Position numbers and translations under genes: made by a program | The notes under the pieces: model-generated | Databases searched by the model: none | Told to the model about the DNA's origin: nothing | Seen by the model: only the letters and a program-made list of their open reading frames with translations | From: Hygrophila difformis | Taxonomy: Eukaryota > Streptophyta > Magnoliopsida > Lamiales > Acanthaceae | Reading direction: 5' to 3' | Assembly (NCBI GenBank): GCA_030278955.1 | Contig: JAOANR010000011.1 | Span: forward strand, 49,835,417-49,899,416 | DNA length: 64,000 nt | In this document: one piece after another, positions 21,714 through 33,639 of the stretch | Position numbering within the stretch: the stretch's first letter is position 1 | How the letters are laid out: the number at the start of each line of letters is the position of its first letter

Positions 21714-24700
21714 ATGCCTCGTTCTTCTCGTACAGGTGAGTTGATATTTGATCCAGAGATTGAGAAGACAGCTCGTAGATTGACAAGGGAAGCCAAGTTA
21801 AGAAAAAAATCTAAAGTTTCTACATCAACTTCTGGTTTGTCATTGGCTACAGAGCTGGACACTTCTAGTTCCAGTGGTGAAGGAAGTGATACAGGATCTT
21901 TAGAAGAAAAAAATATTGTCATGGCTGAAGATAACCGCACATTGAGGGAGTTGGCTGCTCCTGACTTAACACAGCAGCCTTTATGCATTACATTTCCTAC
22001 AATTGATGATGAAACTCCCTTTGAGTTAAAATCTGGATTGATCCATTTGTTGCCTGAATTTAATGGTCTTGCAGGTGAAGAGCCTCACAAGCATCTCCAG
22101 GAATTTGATGTAGTATGTTCAAGCATGAAGCCCCCTGGAGTTACAGATGAACAAATCAAATTGAGGGCATTTCCATTCTCACTGAAAGGGAGTGCAAAAG
22201 ATTGGCTCTATTATCTCCCAGCAGGTAGCATTACAACTTGGACAGACATGAAAAGAAAATTCTTGGAGAAGTATTTCCCAGCCTCAAGAGCTGCAAATTT
22301 GATGAAAGAAATATGTGGCATCAAACAACAATCAGGTGAAACGCTCCATGAATACTGGGAGCGGTTTAACAGGCTTATAATTAAATGTCCTCAACATCAA
22401 ATCCCACCCCAATTGTTAATTCAATACTTCTATGATGGTTTGTTGTTGATGGACAGAAACATTATTGATGCTGCAAGTGGAGGAGCTTTGGTGAATAAGA
22501 CTCCAACACAAGCCTGGGAGTTGATTGATCGAATGGCAGAGAATACTCAACAATTTGGCACAAGGGATGCAATGCCAACCAATATGCCAAGTGATTCTTC
22601 AATGCAAACAATGCAGCAACAACTTTCAGAGTTGACAAGCTTTGTTCGTAAGATGGCCACAGGAAATATAAAGCCAACTGTCCAAGTGAAAGCATGTGGC
22701 ATTTGCACAAGTATTGAACATCCAACTGATGCATGCCCAACTCTCCAAGAAGATACACCGGTGGATGTGAATGCACTTGACTACTCCAATTGGCGTCCAC
22801 AGTATAATCCCTATTCCAATACTTACAATCCAGGTTGGAGAGACCATCCAAATCTTAGGTATGGCAATCAACATCAACAACAAAATCATCCATCTTCAGC
22901 ACCACAACAAGTGCACCCTCCTCGTCAATATGAAAGGCAACCACCTCAAGCTACAACAAGTTCAAGTCCATCTTTGGAAGAATTGGTGAAATCCATGGCC
23001 ACATCAACGTTGCAATTTCAACAAGACACGAAGGCAAGTATTGAAAAATTGCAAAGCCAAATTAATCAAGTGTCTGAGGAAGTTAGGCAAATTCGAGAGA
23101 AAGGAAAGTGGCCAGCTCAACCCGAGCCAAACCCAAAGAACGTGAGTGCCATGATCTTGAGGAGTGGAAAGGAAGTTCAAGGTCCACCTCCAATTTCAAA
23201 GGAGCAAAATGAAGAACAAATTGAGAAGGAGATTGAAAAGGAGTCAGAAACTTCTAACAAGGTAAATTCTAATTCAATTCCTTCATATCAAACTAAAGTA
23301 CCTCCTTTTCCTGACAGGTTAAAGAAACCCCCAAAGGTTGACAAAAGGAAAGAGATGCTTGAAATCTTCAAAAAAGTTGAGTTGAACATTCCACTTTTGG
23401 AAGCTATAAATCAAATCCCCAAGTATGCAAAGTTCTTGAAGGAATTGTGTGCCAACAAAAAGAAACTTCGGGGAGATGAGCACATAATAGCAGGTGAGAG
23501 TGTCTCTGCAGTCATAAAAAGAAAGATCCCACCTAAAACAGGTGACCCGGGTATGTTTTCAATTCCTTGCAAAATTGGAACAAAAGAGGTGAGCAAAGCT
23601 ATGTTAGATTTAGGTGCTGCGATAAACGTTATGCCAAGATCAATGTATGATTCCCTAAATCTAGGTCCATTGAAAGAAACAGGAATTATTATTCAACTTG
23701 CTGATAGAACAAATGCTTATCCGGATGGTATGCTTGAAGATGTGTTAGTGCAAGTTAATGATGTTATATTTCCTGTTGATTTTTATGTTTTGGACATGAA
23801 TGATGCTCATTGCTTTAACCCACCTCCTCTTTTGTTGGGAAGACCTTTTATGTACACTGCAGGAGCAAAGATTGATGTGAAGAAAGGCACACTTACCTTG
23901 GAATTTGATGGAGAAGAAATTCATTTCAATCTTTTTGAAGCTATTAAACATCATGATGATTCTGAAGCTCTGTACTCTATTGATGTTATTGATCCTTTGG
24001 TGCAGGAAACATTTGAATTAGCTAGCAAGGATGAATTGGAAATTGCTTTGACAAAGCATCACCAGCTAGAGAATGAAATGGAGATAGCTGTGAGCAAGAA
24101 AATACAAAGAGTTGTTAAAGAATTAGACTCACTTCCTCAAGAGCCACAAAGGTATGAAGTAGTTCCAATTTTTATTCCTGAAACTAATGAACGTTTATAT
24201 CCATCTGTGATGCAGGCACCTAAATTGGAATCAAAGCCCTTACCAGAGAATTTGAAATATGTGTTCTTGGGTGATGAAGAGACTTTGCCAGTAATCATCT
24301 CTTCAAAGTTAACAACTGAACAAGAGGAGAAATTGGTTCGTGTGCTTAGAGATCACAAAACGGCTATTGGATGGACAATAGCAGATATAAGAGGCATAGA
24401 TCCCTCCTTTTGTACTCACAGGATCACACTAGAAGAGAATGCCAAGCCAGTCAGACAAGCTCAAAGGAAGTTGAATCCAATTATGACTGAGGTGGTGAAA
24501 AAGGAAGTCATGAAACTACTTGATGCGGACATCATCTACCCTATCTCAGATAGTAGTTGGGTGAGTCCTGTTCAAGTTGTCCCGAAGAAAGCTGGAGTGA
24601 CTGTTGAAGAGAACAAAGATGGTGAGAAACTTCCCGTTCGTAAGCAAAATGGGTGGAGACAGTGCATAGATTACCGTAAGCTAAATGGTGTAACAAAGAA

Positions 24701-27125
24701 GGATCATTTTCCTCTTCCTTTCATTGATCAAATGATTGAAAGATTGTCTGGACACGCTTATTATTACTTTCTAGATGGTTTTTCAGGGTATTTTGAGATT
24801 GCAATAGCACCGGAGGACCAGGAAAAGACTTCTTTCACATGCCCATTTGGAGTGTTTGCTTATAGAAGAATGCCTTTTGGACTTTGCAACGCCCCAGCCA
24901 CATTCCAAAGGTGTATGATGAGCATTTTTTCTGAATATGTTGAGAAAATCATTGAGGTATTTATGGACGACTTTAGTGTTCATGGTAATAGTTTTGATGA
25001 ATGTCTAGGAAATTTGGCTTTGATTCTAAATCGATGCATTGAAACTAATCTTGTGTTGAATTGGGAAAAATGTCAATTTATGGTTGAACAAGGCATTGTT
25101 TTAGGTCATAAAGTGTCATCACAAGGTATAGAGGTAGATAAGTCCAAAGTTGATTTAATTGATGCTCTACCTTATCCTTGTTCTGTGCGAGAACTTCGTG
25201 GATTTTTAGGCCATGCAGGTTTCTATAGGCGATTCATCAAGGACTTTTCCAAGATTGGAGCACCATTGTTTCGATTGCTGCAGAAAGATATGCCATTTGA
25301 GTTCAATGATCAATGCAACCAAGCTTTTAACAAGTTGAAAGAACATCTCACAACCCCTCCAGTGATTCAACCACCAAATTGGGAACTACAATTTGAGTTG
25401 ATGTGCGATGCAAGTGACACTGCTGTAGGGGCTGTTTTGGGACAAAGAATTGGAAGAGCATCCCATGTCATTTATTATGCTTCCCGAGCATTGAATGGGG
25501 CTCAATTAAATTATTCAACAACTGAAAAAGAAATGCTTGCTGTTGTTTTTGCTTTGGATAAATTTAGATCATATCTTTTAGGAACTAAAGTAGTTGTTTT
25601 TTCTGATCATGCAGCATTAAGATATTTGATGACAAAGAAAGAGGCCAAGCCAAGATTGATTAGATGGGTTTTACTTTTACAGGAATTTGACATTGAAATT
25701 CGTGACAAAAAGGGAACAGAGAACTTAGTTGCTGATCATTTGAGTCGTATAATCACTGAACCTAATGAGATTCCTATTCGGGAATCCTTTCCTGATGAGC
25801 AACTTCTTTCTATCTCTGTTATTTCTCCTTGGTATGCTGATATAGTCAATTTCTTGGTTACTAATGAATTTCCTACAGGTTGGCCTAAAGCAAAAAGAGA
25901 CAAGCTTAAGAGTGATGCAAAATACTACATTTGGGATGATCCCTACCTTTGGAAACGTTGTGCTGATCAAGTTATTCGAAGGTGTGTTGATGAAGGTGAA
26001 TTTCAACCCATTATAGCATTTTGTCATTCTATGGCATGTGGTGGACATTTTGGACCTCAAAGAACTGCGAAGAAGGTGTTAGAAAGCGGATTCTTTTGGC
26101 CTACTCTATTCAAAGATGCATATATATTCTGTAAGTCATGTGATAGATGTCAAAGAGTAGGTAATATTTCTTCCCGTGATCAAATGCCTCAAACTCCTAT
26201 GATGTTTCTTGAAATATTTGATGTTTGGGGTATAGACTTTATGGGTCCTTTCCCTAATTCACATGGTTATTTGTATATTCTATTGACTGTGGATTATGTG
26301 TCTAAATGGGTGGAAGCTAAAGCCACCCGGACTAACGATTCGAAAGTGGTTGCAGATTTCCTTAGGTCTAACATCTTTGCTAGGTTCGGGATGCCAAGAG
26401 CCATTGTGAGTGATAGAGGGACTCATTTTTGCAACAAGACCATCACAGCTCTTTTCAAGAAATATGGTGTTTTGCATAAAGTGTCAACCTCATATCATCC
26501 ACAGACCAATGGACAAGCAGAAGTGTCAAACCGAGAGATCAAGTCCATTTTAGAGAAAACGGTCCAACCAAATCGAAAAGATTGGAGCTTGAGATTAGAT
26601 GATGCATTATGGGCCTACCGCACAGCTTACAAGACACCAATAGGGATGTCACCCTATAGGTTGGTATTTGGGAAACCATGTCATCTACCTGTGGAGTTAC
26701 AACACAAGGCATTTTGGGCGGTACAAAAGTGCAACATGAATTTTCAAGAGGCCGGGATCCAAAGGAAGTTGCAAATTCAAGAACTGGAAGAAATAAGAAA
26801 TGAGGCATATGACAATGCTATGCTCTACAAGGAGAAAAATAAAGTCTTCCATGATCAACAAATTTCCAGAAAAAGTTTTGAAGTTGGCCAAAAAGTTCTT
26901 TTATATCATTCGAGACTTAAACTTTTTCCTGGTAAGTTACGTTCTAGATGGATTGGACCATTTGTTGTTACTAAAGTATTTTCCTATGGTGCAGTTGAGA
27001 TTCAAAGCTTGAAGACGGAGAAGAAATTTGTTGTCAATGGGCACCGTCTCAAACCATATTATGAGGGATTTCCAATTGAGCCTATAGAGTTGGTGTCCCT
27101 TGTTGATGCACAAATTGGAAGATAA
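21714..27125 (+). CDS. Athila gag-pol polyprotein
   Basis: A single 1803-residue frame without stops. The first ATG is at 21714; the frame is open further upstream but has no ATG. Gag capsid with [15 protein letters not shown] is followed by a C-X2-C-X4-H-X4-C knuckle starting at Cys328. The protease has DLGA at 632-635 where Asp-Ser/Thr-Gly is usual. Reverse transcriptase carries FLDGFSGY and FMDD at 1083-1086. RNase H has its first Asp near 1232. Integrase has an HHCC finger and the DD35E triad at Asp1508, Asp1567 and Glu1603. A C-terminal [19 protein letters not shown] segment follows, with no chromodomain that I can see. It encodes the particle and the enzymes of copying and insertion. 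Gag and pol in one frame imply processing by the protease. Confidence 0.95.
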   Translation: MPRSSRTGELIFDPEIEKTARRLTREAKLRKKSKVSTSTSGLSLATELDTSSSSGEGSDTGSLEEKNIVMAEDNRTLRELAAPDLTQQPLCITFPTIDDETPFELKSGLIHLLPEFNGLAGEEPHKHLQEFDVVCSSMKPPGVTDEQIKLRAFPFSLKGSAKDWLYYLPAGSITTWTDMKRKFLEKYFPASRAANLMKEICGIKQQSGETLHEYWERFNRLIIKCPQHQIPPQLLIQYFYDGLLLMDRNIIDAASGGALVNKTPTQAWELIDRMAENTQQFGTRDAMPTNMPSDSSMQTMQQQLSELTSFVRKMATGNIKPTVQVKACGICTSIEHPTDACPTLQEDTPVDVNALDYSNWRPQYNPYSNTYNPGWRDHPNLRYGNQHQQQNHPSSAPQQVHPPRQYERQPPQATTSSSPSLEELVKSMATSTLQFQQDTKASIEKLQSQINQVSEEVRQIREKGKWPAQPEPNPKNVSAMILRSGKEVQGPPPISKEQNEEQIEKEIEKESETSNKVNSNSIPSYQTKVPPFPDRLKKPPKVDKRKEMLEIFKKVELNIPLLEAINQIPKYAKFLKELCANKKKLRGDEHIIAGESVSAVIKRKIPPKTGDPGMFSIPCKIGTKEVSKAMLDLGAAINVMPRSMYDSLNLGPLKETGIIIQLADRTNAYPDGMLEDVLVQVNDVIFPVDFYVLDMNDAHCFNPPPLLLGRPFMYTAGAKIDVKKGTLTLEFDGEEIHFNLFEAIKHHDDSEALYSIDVIDPLVQETFELASKDELEIALTKHHQLENEMEIAVSKKIQRVVKELDSLPQEPQRYEVVPIFIPETNERLYPSVMQAPKLESKPLPENLKYVFLGDEETLPVIISSKLTTEQEEKLVRVLRDHKTAIGWTIADIRGIDPSFCTHRITLEENAKPVRQAQRKLNPIMTEVVKKEVMKLLDADIIYPISDSSWVSPVQVVPKKAGVTVEENKDGEKLPVRKQNGWRQCIDYRKLNGVTKKDHFPLPFIDQMIERLSGHAYYYFLDGFSGYFEIAIAPEDQEKTSFTCPFGVFAYRRMPFGLCNAPATFQRCMMSIFSEYVEKIIEVFMDDFSVHGNSFDECLGNLALILNRCIETNLVLNWEKCQFMVEQGIVLGHKVSSQGIEVDKSKVDLIDALPYPCSVRELRGFLGHAGFYRRFIKDFSKIGAPLFRLLQKDMPFEFNDQCNQAFNKLKEHLTTPPVIQPPNWELQFELMCDASDTAVGAVLGQRIGRASHVIYYASRALNGAQLNYSTTEKEMLAVVFALDKFRSYLLGTKVVVFSDHAALRYLMTKKEAKPRLIRWVLLLQEFDIEIRDKKGTENLVADHLSRIITEPNEIPIRESFPDEQLLSISVISPWYADIVNFLVTNEFPTGWPKAKRDKLKSDAKYYIWDDPYLWKRCADQVIRRCVDEGEFQPIIAFCHSMACGGHFGPQRTAKKVLESGFFWPTLFKDAYIFCKSCDRCQRVGNISSRDQMPQTPMMFLEIFDVWGIDFMGPFPNSHGYLYILLTVDYVSKWVEAKATRTNDSKVVADFLRSNIFARFGMPRAIVSDRGTHFCNKTITALFKKYGVLHKVSTSYHPQTNGQAEVSNREIKSILEKTVQPNRKDWSLRLDDALWAYRTAYKTPIGMSPYRLVFGKPCHLPVELQHKAFWAVQKCNMNFQEAGIQRKLQIQELEEIRNEAYDNAMLYKEKNKVFHDQQISRKSFEVGQKVLLYHSRLKLFPGKLRSRWIGPFVVTKVFSYGAVEIQSLKTEKKFVVNGHRLKPYYEGFPIEPIELVSLVDAQIGR

Positions 27126-27433
27126 ATTTGGAAGAAGTCTAGCTCAAGGACTTTAAACAAAGCGCTTCTTGGGAGGCAACCCAAGCAATTGAACTATTTT
27201 AATACTATATATTTTGCTATATTGATGAATATATTTTGGTTTAAATTTGATATCTAATAGTCTTTTGTCAATGATTTTGTAGATGTGAAGATGGAATTTG
27301 GGATCAAGAAACAAGTGGTGATGTGTGAAAGGGGAATTCTCAGTGAAGAAGGCCATTGGTAGTTATGAGCATGATTAACTAGTATATTAAAAAAAAAAAT
27401 TAATTAAAAAAAAAAATTAAAAAAAAATAATTA

Positions 27434-27464
<31 letters not shown>

Positions 27465-27504
27465 TATATATATATAATTAATTAAGTTGAATTCAGGAAG
27501 GAAC

Positions 27505-27850
27505 ATACCTCTTAATCATGCCCATGCCCAAGATCATGACAATTGCTATTTTGAAGGCCAAATTCCAGACTAGCAGGTAGCCCTTATTCATGGCCATGAC
27601 CAAGTTGCATCTCCCAAGCTGTGTAAAAAAGGAGTTGAGACTTTATTTTCCAGAGAGGTAAACATCCCTTATTCATGCCCATGATTAAGAGCCACTTACC
27701 AAGCTGTTTTGAAGGCCAATTTTCAGCAAACTTAGTGTTCTCTAGTCATGACCATGAACAAGACTGATTTGGCTAGCTGTTGCAAAATAAATTGAGAAGT
27801 GATTTCCAGAAAGCCACATAGCCCTTATTCATGCCCATGCCTAATCCTAA
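27505..27850 (+). repeat. Degenerate tandem array between pol and the second ORF
   Basis: The word CTTATTCATGCCCATG or a close variant begins at about 27511, 27581, 27666, 27741 and 27832, with spacings of 70-91 bases. Companion words GAAGGCCAA and TTCCAG recur between copies. A related phrase (TAGTCATGGCCATGG) lies in the LTR near 20391. Non-coding, function unknown. Confidence 0.6.
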
Positions 27851-27880
27851 ATGATTTGCTGGAAACAAATACTCCCCACA

Positions 27881-28716
27881 TCCCTCAACACAGCTATTTT
27901 CTTTCTCTCTCTTTGGATTCTTCTTCACAACCCGCCGGACTGCCACCACCCACCGGCCACCACACAGAGCCGCCGACCACCGCTCGCCGGAATCCCGAAC
28001 CTCACGGCCATCTTCGTCATCCAGCTCCCATCGCCGCTCACGGCCATCTTCGTCGTCCTCTGCGCGAACCACCGCCCCTCGCCGCCCACGTCGTCTCTCT
28101 CTTCGAGCGCACCGCCGCCACCTCCGCCGGAGCGCCCGCCGCCCAACCTCCAGACCTGCGCAACCACGGCGAGCGCCGATTTCTGTCTCTGTTTCGCTCG
28201 CCGGAACCCTAGCGCCCACCTTCTCAACGCCGAAGCTCGACAGCGCCGTCCGCCGCCCTGTTCGCGAGCTCCCCGCCGCACCAGCGCCTCCTCCGCCACC
28301 TCCGCGAGAGTCCACCGCCGCATCCACTTCCGCCGGAGCACGCCCTAGCTCCAGCCTCGTCAACCCTAGAGCCAACGCCGCCGCCTGTATCTCAGCCCCG
28401 CCGCGCCTCTCTGTCTCTGCATCTCGAGCACGCCGCCGTCGCCGCCGCAGCAGCCCAGCCCTCGCCGGAGCACGCCGCGCACCACCGCCGTCCTCAGCTC
28501 AGATCCGGCCGCCTCCACCTTCGTCCCGCCACCATCCTCATCCTCCGCCGCAGCCGCCTCAGTCGCCCATCGCCGCTCTCTCTCTCTCTCGAAGCTCGAA
28601 CCAGCGCCGTCGTCCTCAGATCCGGCAGTCCACCTCGCGCCTCCGCCTCTCTCGCCGTACCTCGCCGCCGTCCTCTCTCTCCTGTTCCGGCCACCTCCCT
28701 CTCTTGTTCCAGTAGA
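27881..28716 (+). promoter_or_regulatory. CpG-rich leader before the second Athila ORF
   Basis: About 840 bases of CCGCC-, CGCCG- and CTCTCT-rich DNA in an otherwise AT-rich element. Both strands stay open for long stretches only because stop codons are AT-rich. A donor-like GGGTAATC near 28747 and an acceptor TGCAG at 29202-29206, six bases before the ORF start, suggest this is a leader exon of a spliced or internally started message for the second ORF. That role is inference. Confidence 0.45.
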
Positions 28717-29211
28717 TGGTTCTTCTTGCCATTGGATTCACTATCCGGGTAATCTCATTTCAATTTTTGCAAGAAGTGAACTGTGGTGAGTGTTATTTAT
28801 GTGGTAATTCTTGTCTAATGAACTTGCAAGAAGAACATGCTCTAGATTTTCTGGATTTACTATGATATGATATATTTGTGTCAATTGAATTGTGAAAGTT
28901 GAATATCTACTGTGATGTCTTGAGAATTGGTACTGTGAAAAGGGCAAAGTGAAATATTTTTGTTATTGGATTTGACAAAATTGGTGTTTTGTGTGAGATT
29001 GGAAATTGTGAAAATTCTATTGTTTTTCTGGTGAAAGGTAAAAGTGGTGGAAGTTAAAATCTGTCCCTGTCTTTGTCATTTTGTGCAAGTAGTGAGAATT
29101 AATTGAGAACCTGTCTTGTGCAAATTGTGATAATTGAAAGAAGGAATTGGAATTTGTTTATTGTGTGTGGAGACTACTTTGTTGTGTGGTAATTTTCTGC
29201 GTGCAGGACAC

Positions 29212-30564
29212 ATGGGTAAAGAAAAAGGAAAAGCTCAGGCCACTTCTTCAAAAAGTGGTACACAAATTGCCAAGTCCAAAAGCAACATTCAGAAAAAGAA
29301 AACCACACCCCCAAAATTGATACCCACCATCTTTGTCCAAGGGCCTTCTACTTCTACAACTGGACAACGGTCACGTGCCAAGGCTAGGCAAATGGCAGTT
29401 GAAAAAACAATTGGAGGGTTCCTCAGATTCACAAAGCAGAAAGATCAAGACAGGTATGTAAAGTGCCAAGAAAGCAAAAGGAACATCATCACAGGTAAAA
29501 GTCTCCATTACCCCACTCTTGAGAAATTGAAAATCACCGACCAGGTACACACATATTTATCTAACATAGGTTGGTCAAGGCTTGCTTCCATGAATGCACC
29601 GGCAATTTCTGAACTAGTGCTTGAGTTTTATTCTACTTTTGAGTTCAAATTGCCCTCTACATTTGATCTTAACACTCCCAATGTTATACAATTTAGATTG
29701 ATGAACAAAACTTTTTCTCATTCCTTAACTGATTTCAATCTAGCTTTAGGAGTGATTACTGAAGAGGAAGCCACGAGTGTGGATTACTTAGGAAGTCTGT
29801 GTGATTACCATGATAACTTTTCATATAAATTTTGGGATTTCTGGAATGCCATCTCCTCAGAGCCTCTATTCCCATTCACGTACACTCATGCAAAATCTAA
29901 CACTATAAAAAATGGAGCATTAAAGTTTATGTACAAATTCATTGCATTCAATCTTTTGGGCAGGAAAGAAGGCGCCAGTAATGTAGCCAAAGCAGGGCTA
30001 TATGCATTGTGGGCAATGATATATAAAGTTCCTCTCAATTTTGCCTATTGGATTGCTATGGAATTTGCTACTGTTCTCACCACGAAAGGGAGGAATCTAA
30101 TTCATGGCTCTTATATCACACATTTGGCACTTAATTTAGGCTTAATTTCTGATGTTTCTGATTCCTATCTTGCTTCTCTTTCATTGCACAGGGCATGTTC
30201 TCCAGCACCTCTTGACATCGCTTGCCTGAAGACATTGCAAGTGATTAAAGCTAAAAAAGGCCAATTGTACTTCGATGACCAACCAATTCCAGGCACTAGC
30301 ACAGGCACACCCTCCTCAAGCCGTGATGCACCACCACTTCTTACACTTCCAGCTCCTGAACATCCCTCTCCATCGGAGGATGACACTCCAAGCCCACCTT
30401 CCACCTACTTCCAGGCCCGATTTGATCAATTAAGTGAGGAGTTAGCACAACAGAAAGAAGAGCTAAAGGGAATGAAAGAAGAACTGAAGGAAATGAAAGA
30501 TGCCCTGAAAGCTATCGTCCACCACTTCAACATCCCACCACCACCACCCCCTGCTCGCCAGTGA
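29212..30564 (+). CDS. Athila downstream ORF (env-like position)
   Basis: 450 residues from the ATG at 29212; the frame is open upstream only through non-ATG codons. The N-terminus is Lys/Ser-rich (about 1-60). A central region (about 110-330) with FRLMNKTFSHSLTDFNLALG and ALKFMYKFIAFNLLGR resembles the domain annotated in other Athila elements as ATHILA ORF-1. Then comes a Pro/Ser-rich linker, and a Glu/Lys-rich coiled coil near the C-terminus (LSEELAQQKEELKGMKEEL). I see no signal peptide, membrane segment or furin site, so the customary 'envelope-like' label rests on position alone. The function is unknown. It is probably expressed from a spliced or separate message, since pol ends 2 kb upstream. 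Confidence 0.8.
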   Translation: MGKEKGKAQATSSKSGTQIAKSKSNIQKKKTTPPKLIPTIFVQGPSTSTTGQRSRAKARQMAVEKTIGGFLRFTKQKDQDRYVKCQESKRNIITGKSLHYPTLEKLKITDQVHTYLSNIGWSRLASMNAPAISELVLEFYSTFEFKLPSTFDLNTPNVIQFRLMNKTFSHSLTDFNLALGVITEEEATSVDYLGSLCDYHDNFSYKFWDFWNAISSEPLFPFTYTHAKSNTIKNGALKFMYKFIAFNLLGRKEGASNVAKAGLYALWAMIYKVPLNFAYWIAMEFATVLTTKGRNLIHGSYITHLALNLGLISDVSDSYLASLSLHRACSPAPLDIACLKTLQVIKAKKGQLYFDDQPIPGTSTGTPSSSRDAPPLLTLPAPEHPSPSEDDTPSPPSTYFQARFDQLSEELAQQKEELKGMKEELKEMKDALKAIVHHFNIPPPPPPARQ

Positions 30565-30626
30565 GCCACACCTTGGCACCCCCACCGATTCCAGGGAAGT
30601 CCTATTCTCTTTACTCTTTTTCATAC

Positions 30627-30663
30627 ATTGAGGACAATGTTGCATTTAGGTGTGGGGGAGGGA
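30627..30663 (+). promoter_or_regulatory. Internal hairpin plus purine-tract module
   Basis: CATTG-AGGA-CAATG can form a five-base-pair hairpin, followed after five bases by TTTAGGTGTGGGGGAGGG. The same arrangement stands next to the 3' LTR. It may be a second plus-strand primer or an RNA signal. Confidence 0.5.
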
Positions 30664-30740
30664 AATGGTATTGCTTGCATTTTCTGTGAAAATTTTAAAA
30701 AAAATGGTATTGCTTGCATTTTCTGTGAAAATTTTAAAAA
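30663..30740 (+). repeat. 39-base tandem duplication
   Basis: Two perfect or near-perfect copies of a 39-base unit (ATGGTATTGCTTGCATTTTC onward) lie directly after the internal purine tract. A recent slippage or template-switch product inside the element. Confidence 0.8.
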
Positions 30741-32199
30741 AAATTTCAAGCTATTTTGTGTGGATTTTTGTGCATTTGATGTGAATACATGACTGAATTG
30801 AATCTATGAGGTTTAAGTTGACAAGTCTTTTGAATATGATTGATGATGTCTGACATTGAACATGTGAAGCCAACTATTTTGTGAACCTTTGTGAGAATCT
30901 GAGCCTCTTTCCAAAATGCTTGTTGTTTCTAAAAGAAAAATACACTTATCACAAGCTTTTGGAAATTTCTTTCTTGTGTGAATTATGTGATAATCATTTT
31001 GACATTCTAGAATTTGAATGATTATACATGTTGAACTTGCATTGATTGAATCCAATATTCTGAACATGATAAGGGCATTAGGATAAACCTTTTTAGCCTT
31101 CTTGTTGGCCTTAACCCATACTTCTATCCCTAGTTTTCCACTTTGAGCCTTTTATCCATTTTCTTTGTTTATATATAACCCTTAGCCTATTAAGCCTTTT
31201 CTTTTTGTCATACCATTGCTTTCGAACCCTAGTGATTGGAGTACTTTCATAAGTCATTATGGTTGAATTTTTGTGTCGGTTGCGAAAAAAAAAAATTAAA
31301 AAAAAAAAAACTTAGAAATTGTGTTCTTTTGGAATTCTCAAGGTATTTTGTTGGATTCTTGTAGTACTTGGTCGATTGTAAAAAAATGTTTGTATATACA
31401 TATTCCCCTAAAAAAAAATATATATATATATATATAAAAAATATAAAAAAATAAAAAAAAAAATAAAAAAATACAAGAGCAGTGGATGGATATAGCTTGA
31501 CAAGTGTTCCTCTAACCTCAGTGTTATGAACATAGAGTTGAAGTTCCGTCTGCGCTTTTCAGATTGTTGAATTCCTCTAATAAACATGTCTAAGCTATTG
31601 AAGCTCACGAAAAAAAAAAAAAAAAAAAGAGAAAATAAAAGGGGATATATGTTTGGCAAGTTTTGTTTTTGTTTGGTTTATTGCTTTGGAAATTTTGGGA
31701 TTGTTTGAAAGTTGTATATAGATGATCTTTTGGTTTGTTTATTTTAGAAAACCTTGGGAGGATAGAATAGAGGTAATCTTTGTTCTTTTGAACCTCTTGG
31801 TTTTGTTTTGGTTTGGCAACCATGATGTGCTATGAAATTTTCTATGATGACTCTTTGGAAGTACTTGCATTCACTTTAGCCTTTTTATTCCCTTTCTCTT
31901 CCTACCCCAACCATGGCCCCGTTATTACCCTTTGTGAAAGACCCTTTGATTCTTAATGTTGGATAATATATCTTTGCATGGGAAATGTGATTTTCATTCA
32001 AGCCTATGGGATTGTCATTTTGATTTATCACTTGAGTGCTTATTTGTTCAACCACACTTGATATTGAGAGGAGTGCATTTACTTTATCATTGGGAGTTGT
32101 TGGCTTAATGTGTTTGATGTTGGATTAATTTGATTGTACTTGAATGGACTTGTTGATTTTAAACTCTCTATGATTTAATTTGGTTTCTTTTGACTCTAT
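30741..32199 (+). other. Athila non-coding 3' region
   Basis: About 1.5 kb between the second ORF and the 3' LTR without a convincing frame. It includes A-rich runs (31283-31311, 31407-31470, 31610-31629) and T-rich stretches. I found no gene. Confidence 0.6.
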
Positions 32200-32235
32200 G
32201 CTTGAGGGCAAGCATACTTTAGGTGTGGGGGAATT
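32200..32235 (+). promoter_or_regulatory. 3' hairpin and polypurine tract of the Athila element
   Basis: GCTTG-AGGG-CAAGC forms a five-base-pair hairpin, then TTTAGGTGTGGGGGAA runs to just before the 3' LTR. This is the expected plus-strand priming site. Confidence 0.65.
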
Positions 32236-33639
32236 TGATAATGTGAATTTGTGCTTGATAATGATATATATTTTGGATGATTTTATGGTGGTTTTGGTAC
32301 CTCTTTACTCTTGTTGTGTTTGTTTTGTTGTTTGTAGGAAAATGGCATGGCAATGGAAAATTTTGAGCAAAGTGGAAAAGAAAGAAATAGACATGCAACC
32401 ATGACTTCCCTAGTCATGGCCATGGCTAGGTAGAAGACCCAAGTCCATGTGCCCAAGCCATTACATAATTGAAGATAGGGACCATGCACAAGAGTATGAG
32501 AAGAAAAAGAAGGAAAAGAACAAAAATAATAGGAGAAGAAAAAAAGAGAAAAGAACAAAGATTGAAAGGGACATTTGAACTAAAAAGCAAGAAGAAAAAG
32601 AAGAAGAGGAGGGAGAGGACGGAAGAAACTAACAAGAAAAGAAAGAAAGAAAAGGAGAGGAGAAAAAGAAGAAGAAGAAAGAAAGAAGAAAAGAAGGAGG
32701 AAGAAAGAAGAAGAAGAAAGAAGGAGAGGAGGCCAAATCAAGTTCTCATCTTTCATATTCACAATTTGGTTGTATCTCTTCTTTACTTTTGTTTGCTCTT
32801 CTATGGATTTAGAGTAGTTTTTCATTTTCTCTAGTTTAAAGACTTGATTAAGAATGGCTTTGGAATTTGTGAGATGATGTAATGTGTGAACTATGAAACT
32901 TGATGTTTGTTGATATTTATGCAATTCCTATATTTAGGGTTGATGATTATTAATTTGGATGAATGTTTTTGGATCCAAATGTTTGTCTAGATTAATAGTT
33001 GAATGCCAATTTAATTTGGGTATCCGTAATTGTACTTGAATTGAATAGGTGGCAACCGGGTTGATTAGTTCCTTCCCGGGGAATTGTGTAATCAAATTGG
33101 AAATTACTCCGCGTAGGTAGTAATTGGTTTGAATCGGGCTTTTCTAAATTCTAATGCAATTGAACAATATTTTCTATGGGCGTACCTAGAAATGTTGATT
33201 TGATTAGGGATAATTAACGGGCGTACCTTAATTGTCTAATCTGTAAGGAAAAGTTGGTTGTCTAAGCGGACCTGACAACTATAACCGGTTTATTAACTTG
33301 TATCATGTTTATGCATCAATGATCTATTCCAATTGCCATTCCAAATCATTCTTTGAACTAGAGGCTTTTAATTCCATAAGTTAAAATCCAATATTTTTAA
33401 TCTTGTGCTCTTGAACTCATCTTGGTATTTACTTGCTTGTGTATTTCTTTATTTTCTTAATTTTAATATCATAATCTTGTGACAATGCTAAAACCCCCCT
33501 TTATAACTATTGTATATATTATGAAAATGTTGCAATCCAATCCCTGAGGACTCGACCCTTGTCACTGCTATACTATATCTATTTTGTACTTGGTGACATT
33601 GGAATCAATTTAATTTTGCAGCTACACGACAAGCTGTCA
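32236..33639 (+). repeat. Athila 3' LTR
   Basis: 1404 bases, TGATAATG to AAGCTGTCA, differing from the 5' LTR at two positions that I could find. It ends 547 bases before the glycosyltransferase start codon and in the same orientation, so its promoter could read into that gene. Confidence 0.95.

Larger units (their letters stand above)
20216..33639 (+). mobile_element. Complete Athila-type Ty3/gypsy LTR retrotransposon
   Basis: A 13,424-base element bounded by 1404-base LTRs and a 5-base target duplication TATTC (20211-20215, 33640-33644). Order: 5' LTR, tRNA-Asp primer site, gag-protease-RT-RNase H-integrase in one frame, a repeat array, a CpG-rich leader, a second ORF, purine-tract modules, 3' LTR. 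Gag phrases such as SAMILRSGK, integrase without a visible chromodomain, and a second ORF downstream of pol place it in the Athila lineage. By eye the LTRs differ at two sites (20438 against 32458, 20477 against 32497), so the insertion is very recent. With intact frames it could be autonomous. Confidence 0.95.

Noticed and set aside
27773..28375. Overlapping Arg/Gly/Pro-rich ORFs on both strands
   Set aside because: GC-rich composition removes stop codons in every frame. No domain or consistent codon use; better read as a non-coding leader.
29134..30564. Start of the second Athila ORF at 29134
   Set aside because: The first codon there is TTG, and a splice acceptor lies between it and the first ATG at 29212, which is the better start.
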